The notes under the pieces were generated by a model. It ran no database searches, was not told the origin of the DNA, and was given only the letters and a program-made list of their open reading frames with translations. Positions 20,812-23,826 of a stretch of DNA of 23,826 nt are shown piece by piece; position 1 is the stretch's first letter; the number at the start of each line of letters is the position of its first letter. Both the position numbers and the translations under genes were made by a program. The stretch comes from a virus. The stretch covers positions 1 to 23,826 of the IMG/VR virus record IMGVR_UViG_3300020470_001463. The stretch is one strand, 5' to 3'.

Positions 20812-22764
20812 ATGACAGCAGGAAGACTAGCTGCCTTAAGCCCAGCAGCAACTACAGCATCAGTTCTTTATAGTACGGACGTAGATCATACAGCATCTAC
20901 TATTCTTACTGTAGGTGAACGTGGTGGAAGTGCCGCTACTTATAGAGTGGGGCATAAGGACTATACACAGAAATTAACCCTAGACGCAAACACATATAAA
21001 TTTGCACGGGGAAACCCAGTTTCAAATTATAAGGTAGAGATATCTCCAGGTATTGTAAGAGGTGATGCTACTCCAGGTTTAGCAATTGCTTCCGACGATA
21101 AGGCAAAGAATGCGAAGATTCTTGATGCTTATGTCGCAACTGGAACCATTACCAACTATGTAAAAGTAAAGACATATACTTCACTCACTGTTGATTCAAC
21201 TGGTGTCACAGGTACATTCCAAGGAGGAGAGACAGTCACTGGTGCCACATCTGGTATGACTGGAACGTTCCGTGGGCTCGGAACAGGTGGTTCTATGAGT
21301 ATGGAAGTTGCTGATATTACAGCAGGTGCTGTATCAATTAAAGGTGTCAACATAACACCTTTGTTTACTGGTGATCCTGCCGCATTTACTCAAGCATATT
21401 TTGTTTTAACTGATACACCAACACCACCAGCAGGTCAGAATACTGAAATTCTCAGTGCTACTGCTGCATCATACTATTCAGGTACTACAGGAGGTGGTAA
21501 CGTTACTGTAACTCGTGGTGTATTTGGAACCACAGCTTCTACACACAGAGCAGGGCAAAACGTAGCAATCTATCGTGATGCTGCTACAACCACTACACTT
21601 AATACTGGTGGTGGTACTCTAAACGCTGGTGTAACTACTGTACCTGTAACTGATGGTACAGTTGTAGTTTCTGGTCAGTTCTTGAGAGTTGGCAACGAGA
21701 TTATGAAAGTTACTGGTGTAACAGGTAATGACTTAACAGTTGATCGTGGTCAGTGGGGCACAACTGATGCTACTCATAACGACGGATCTACTGCTACACC
21801 AATGACACAGGAAGCACAGCAGATGATGTGGCAGTGGTTTGATACTTCTGAAGATCTAAGTGGTGGTATTTCAAACGCACAAGCTACTACTCAGTTTACT
21901 GCTACTTCTAGTGCAATCTATACAACTGGATTCACTTGGGGTACAACTGCTGGACAAGAAGTTATTCCTTCTGAGTTCCAGATGGACGTTGATCGAACAT
22001 ACTTGTTTGACCAAGCAGATTCATCTAACACAGGTTTACCGCTAAGATTCTCTGATATTCAAGAGGGTACTGGTGCTACACCTACTGCTGGTACAGAATA
22101 TACCACAGGTGTAACGAAGACTGGTACTGCTGGTACTGATGGAACGATTCAAATTATTCCAACAACCATAACTCCCAACCCATTGTATTACTATGCTGAA
22201 GGTACAGCATCAACACCAGGAGTTACTACTTACTCAAGTGCTGTCACTATTGTAAGTGATCCTGTATTTACTGAGATTTTCCTCTATGATGTTCACGGTA
22301 CTTGGATCACTGGTGATTCATTTACCATTGGTACATCAGCTCAGACAGTTGGTACTGTAACTGGTGGTAAGTATGGTCACGTTTCGAAGTGGTCTGGTTC
22401 TGATCTCTATGTAACATTAGGAACAGGATCTGCTGCATTTGCAGGAACAGACACGTTTGTTGACACTCCAACAGTGGAAGGTGCAGCACGTGCTACTGCA
22501 ACTGTTAACTCTGTAACTGCTGCTACTGATCTTGAAACAGCAGATTATTATGGTTATGATGTTGCTATTTCTGCAAACGCAGTTAATGAGCACAAAGGTA
22601 TTGTAGTTGGTCCTAATTCACATCTTATTGTTTATGCTTCAAGTGCTGACTTGTCTTTCCAAGTCAATGGATTCGAGAACACAGTTTCCGATTACGTTTC
22701 TATACATTATAATCAGCAATCCTCAGCTCCTGCTGGTGGTGGCGGTGGAAACCCAAGTCCATAA
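20812..22764 (+). CDS. Thr/Gly-rich virion structural protein (fibre-associated)
   Basis: A 650-residue Thr/Gly/Ala-rich, beta-predicted protein. Residues about 1-110 form an N-terminal domain (TAGRLAALSPAATTASVLYS); about 120-165 is a Gly/Thr stretch with GETVTGATSGMTGTFRG. Two copies of an RGxxGTTxxTH module occur at about 211-256 and 289-330. Residues about 395-462 (RTYLFDQADSSNTGLPLRFS, EYTTGVTKTGTAGTDG, PLYYYAEG) resemble a cupredoxin-like module I recall from marine phage virion proteins, but the usual Cys/His ligands after YYY are missing. The C-terminus is GGGGGNPSP. It follows the fibre protein after 6 bases and was probably acquired in modules. Exact virion position unknown. Confidence 0.7.
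   Translation: MTAGRLAALSPAATTASVLYSTDVDHTASTILTVGERGGSAATYRVGHKDYTQKLTLDANTYKFARGNPVSNYKVEISPGIVRGDATPGLAIASDDKAKNAKILDAYVATGTITNYVKVKTYTSLTVDSTGVTGTFQGGETVTGATSGMTGTFRGLGTGGSMSMEVADITAGAVSIKGVNITPLFTGDPAAFTQAYFVLTDTPTPPAGQNTEILSATAASYYSGTTGGGNVTVTRGVFGTTASTHRAGQNVAIYRDAATTTTLNTGGGTLNAGVTTVPVTDGTVVVSGQFLRVGNEIMKVTGVTGNDLTVDRGQWGTTDATHNDGSTATPMTQEAQQMMWQWFDTSEDLSGGISNAQATTQFTATSSAIYTTGFTWGTTAGQEVIPSEFQMDVDRTYLFDQADSSNTGLPLRFSDIQEGTGATPTAGTEYTTGVTKTGTAGTDGTIQIIPTTITPNPLYYYAEGTASTPGVTTYSSAVTIVSDPVFTEIFLYDVHGTWITGDSFTIGTSAQTVGTVTGGKYGHVSKWSGSDLYVTLGTGSAAFAGTDTFVDTPTVEGAARATATVNSVTAATDLETADYYGYDVAISANAVNEHKGIVVGPNSHLIVYASSADLSFQVNGFENTVSDYVSIHYNQQSSAPAGGGGGNPSP
21442..21801 (+). repeat. Two-copy RGxxGTTxxTH protein module
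   Basis: Residues about 211-256 contain NVTVTRGVFGTTASTHRAGQ and about 289-330 contain DLTVDRGQWGTTDATHNDGS, each preceded by a strand that reads like EILSAT or EIMKVTGV. The similarity is at protein level; it is a small beta module repeated within one structural protein. Confidence 0.6.
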
Positions 22765-22770
22765 CGATAA

Positions 22771-22777
22771 CTAAATA
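22771..22777 (+). promoter_or_regulatory. Possible late promoter (CTAAATA) before the last gene
   Basis: CTAAATAAA lies in the 34-base gap before the final gene, 21 bases from its ATG and upstream of an AGAGGA ribosome-binding site (22784-22789). It shares TAAATA with the other candidate late promoters in this window. Confidence 0.45.
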
Positions 22778-22798
22778 AACATAAGAGGATACTGGTAA

Positions 22799-23826
22799 AT
22801 GGCACTAACCCGTCTAAAGAATATTATTACGTCGAGGACGGGACGTATTATATACGTCAACCCCGACGATTTTGACGCATCTGATGCTTACGATAACCGA
22901 GGTAACTCGGCACTACGACCATTCAAGACATTGCAAAGGGCATTTCTTGAAGTGGCAAGGTTCTCTTATCGTGTTGGTCTGAGTAATGACGAATTTGACG
23001 CATTCTCGATCTACCTATATCCGTCTGAATATGTTTTAGATAATAGACCAGGGACAAACTTATATACAGAAATTACACCATTTGATGAAAATACAAACTT
23101 TGATTTAACCTCTCCGAACAACATTCTACAAAAATTCAACTCTGTTGATGGTGGAATCATCGTTCCCAGAGGTTGTTCTGTTGTTGGATCTGACTTACGT
23201 CGTACTAAGATTATTCCTAAGTACGTACCATATCCAACCTTACAGGCATCACTTGGTATTACATCTGCAAACGAACCAGGAGAATCTGCACTATTCAGAC
23301 TCACTGGTGGTTGCTATTTCTGGCAACAATCATTTTTTGATGGGGATAATAATGGAGTTTACTACCGTCCTGACGTAGTTGATACTATTGCTCCTAACTT
23401 CTCTCATCATAAACTAACTTGCTTTGAGTACGCTGATAACGATGACCTAGATCTATACTATCAGAAGATCTCTAAAGCATACGCAACTATTCCCGACACG
23501 TCTGGTACTATTTCACAAGACCAGTTACAGGCAAGAGTCGAGGAAAACAGAATTGTAGGTCCAATTTCTGACGAATTTAGGGTATCCCAGATTATCAGAA
23601 ATGGTCAAACTGCTACAGCATTTACTGTAGACATCCAAGATAACCCAGTAAACCACGGATTCTCTGTGGGTGTTGCTGTTAACTTAAGTGGTGTTACAGG
23701 ACCAACTGAGGCAGACGCTAATTTATATAATGGATCGTTCCTTGTCACGTCAGCACAAGGTAACCAGTTTACGTATCAGATGTCATCAGAACCATCTGGT
23801 AATGCTATTGGTAGTAACGTACTGGT
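22799..23826 (+). CDS. Large virion structural protein, 3' partial
   Basis: The frame opens at ATG 22799, with AGAGGA 9 bases upstream, and stays open to the window end (342 codons plus two bases), so the protein continues beyond. It begins MALTRLKNIITSRTGRIIYV followed by NPDDFDASDAYDNRGNSALR and PFKTLQRAFLEVARFSY. That start is characteristic of very large T4-type cyanophage structural proteins with a pectate-lyase-like, right-handed beta-helix N-terminal region (LYPSEYVLDNRPG, GGIIVPRGCSVVGSDLRRTK). The shorter complete frames in this region on other frames are shadows. It is likely a fibre or spike component; the C-terminal receptor part is not visible. A CTAAATA element and ribosome-binding site sit in the preceding gap. 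Confidence 0.8.
   Translation, partial: MALTRLKNIITSRTGRIIYVNPDDFDASDAYDNRGNSALRPFKTLQRAFLEVARFSYRVGLSNDEFDAFSIYLYPSEYVLDNRPGTNLYTEITPFDENTNFDLTSPNNILQKFNSVDGGIIVPRGCSVVGSDLRRTKIIPKYVPYPTLQASLGITSANEPGESALFRLTGGCYFWQQSFFDGDNNGVYYRPDVVDTIAPNFSHHKLTCFEYADNDDLDLYYQKISKAYATIPDTSGTISQDQLQARVEENRIVGPISDEFRVSQIIRNGQTATAFTVDIQDNPVNHGFSVGVAVNLSGVTGPTEADANLYNGSFLVTSAQGNQFTYQMSSEPSGNAIGSNVL

Overview
The window is a dense, roughly 40% GC (by eye) segment of a contractile-tailed, T4-type phage, almost certainly a cyanophage of marine Synechococcus/Prochlorococcus. The call rests on T4-type replication and baseplate genes (phoH-like ATPase, gp33, gp32, gp53, gp48, gp4, gp26, gp5-like) combined with cyanobacterial metabolic genes: a CP12-like Calvin-cycle regulator, two tandem CpeT-like phycobiliprotein lyase-type proteins and a ThyX thymidylate synthase. 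Genes abut or overlap (TAATG, ATGA and TAAATG junctions). No tRNA, CRISPR array or insertion element was seen, and no gene-free stretch exceeds 300 bases.

Layout: (i) 1-2972, nucleotide and DNA metabolism and transcription: 3' part of thyX, a small conserved gene, phoH, a PD-(D/E)XK exonuclease, gp33 late co-activator and a DUF1825-like protein. (ii) 2969-4265, a late-promoter-like element, a structured leader, gp32 and a small exported His/Cys/Trp-rich protein. (iii) 4262-6222, an inverted two-gene island (gp48, gp53) on the minus strand, with a TATAAATA element lying inside the divergent gp4 gene. (iv) 6224-14216, tail and baseplate-hub assembly: gp4, a conserved unknown, a tail-tube-fold protein (gp54-like), gp26, a hidden gp51-like frame, two paralogous tape-measure-like proteins and a gp27-like hub protein. 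(v) 14223-15195, an accessory cassette (cp12, a 57-residue membrane protein, a 2OG-Fe(II) oxygenase) set between two hub genes. (vi) 15196-17631, gp5-like hub/spike without a lysozyme domain. (vii) 17632-19425, a second accessory cassette behind a sigma70-like promoter: three small unknown genes, two CpeT-like genes and one more unknown. (viii) 19480-23826, large repetitive tail-fibre or structural proteins, the last running off the window.

The most striking feature is at the end of gp26. A canonical slippery heptamer (T TTT TTC) sits 4 bases before the gp26 stop, with a Shine-Dalgarno-like GAGGG 9 bases upstream. The -1 frame is open across the stop and runs straight into a 57-codon gp51-like ORF that has no ribosome-binding site of its own. 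Directly after it come the tape-measure-like genes. This is the arrangement of the lambda G/GT tail-assembly chaperones and their tape measure, and it predicts a gp26-gp51 fusion made by programmed frameshifting in a T4-type phage.
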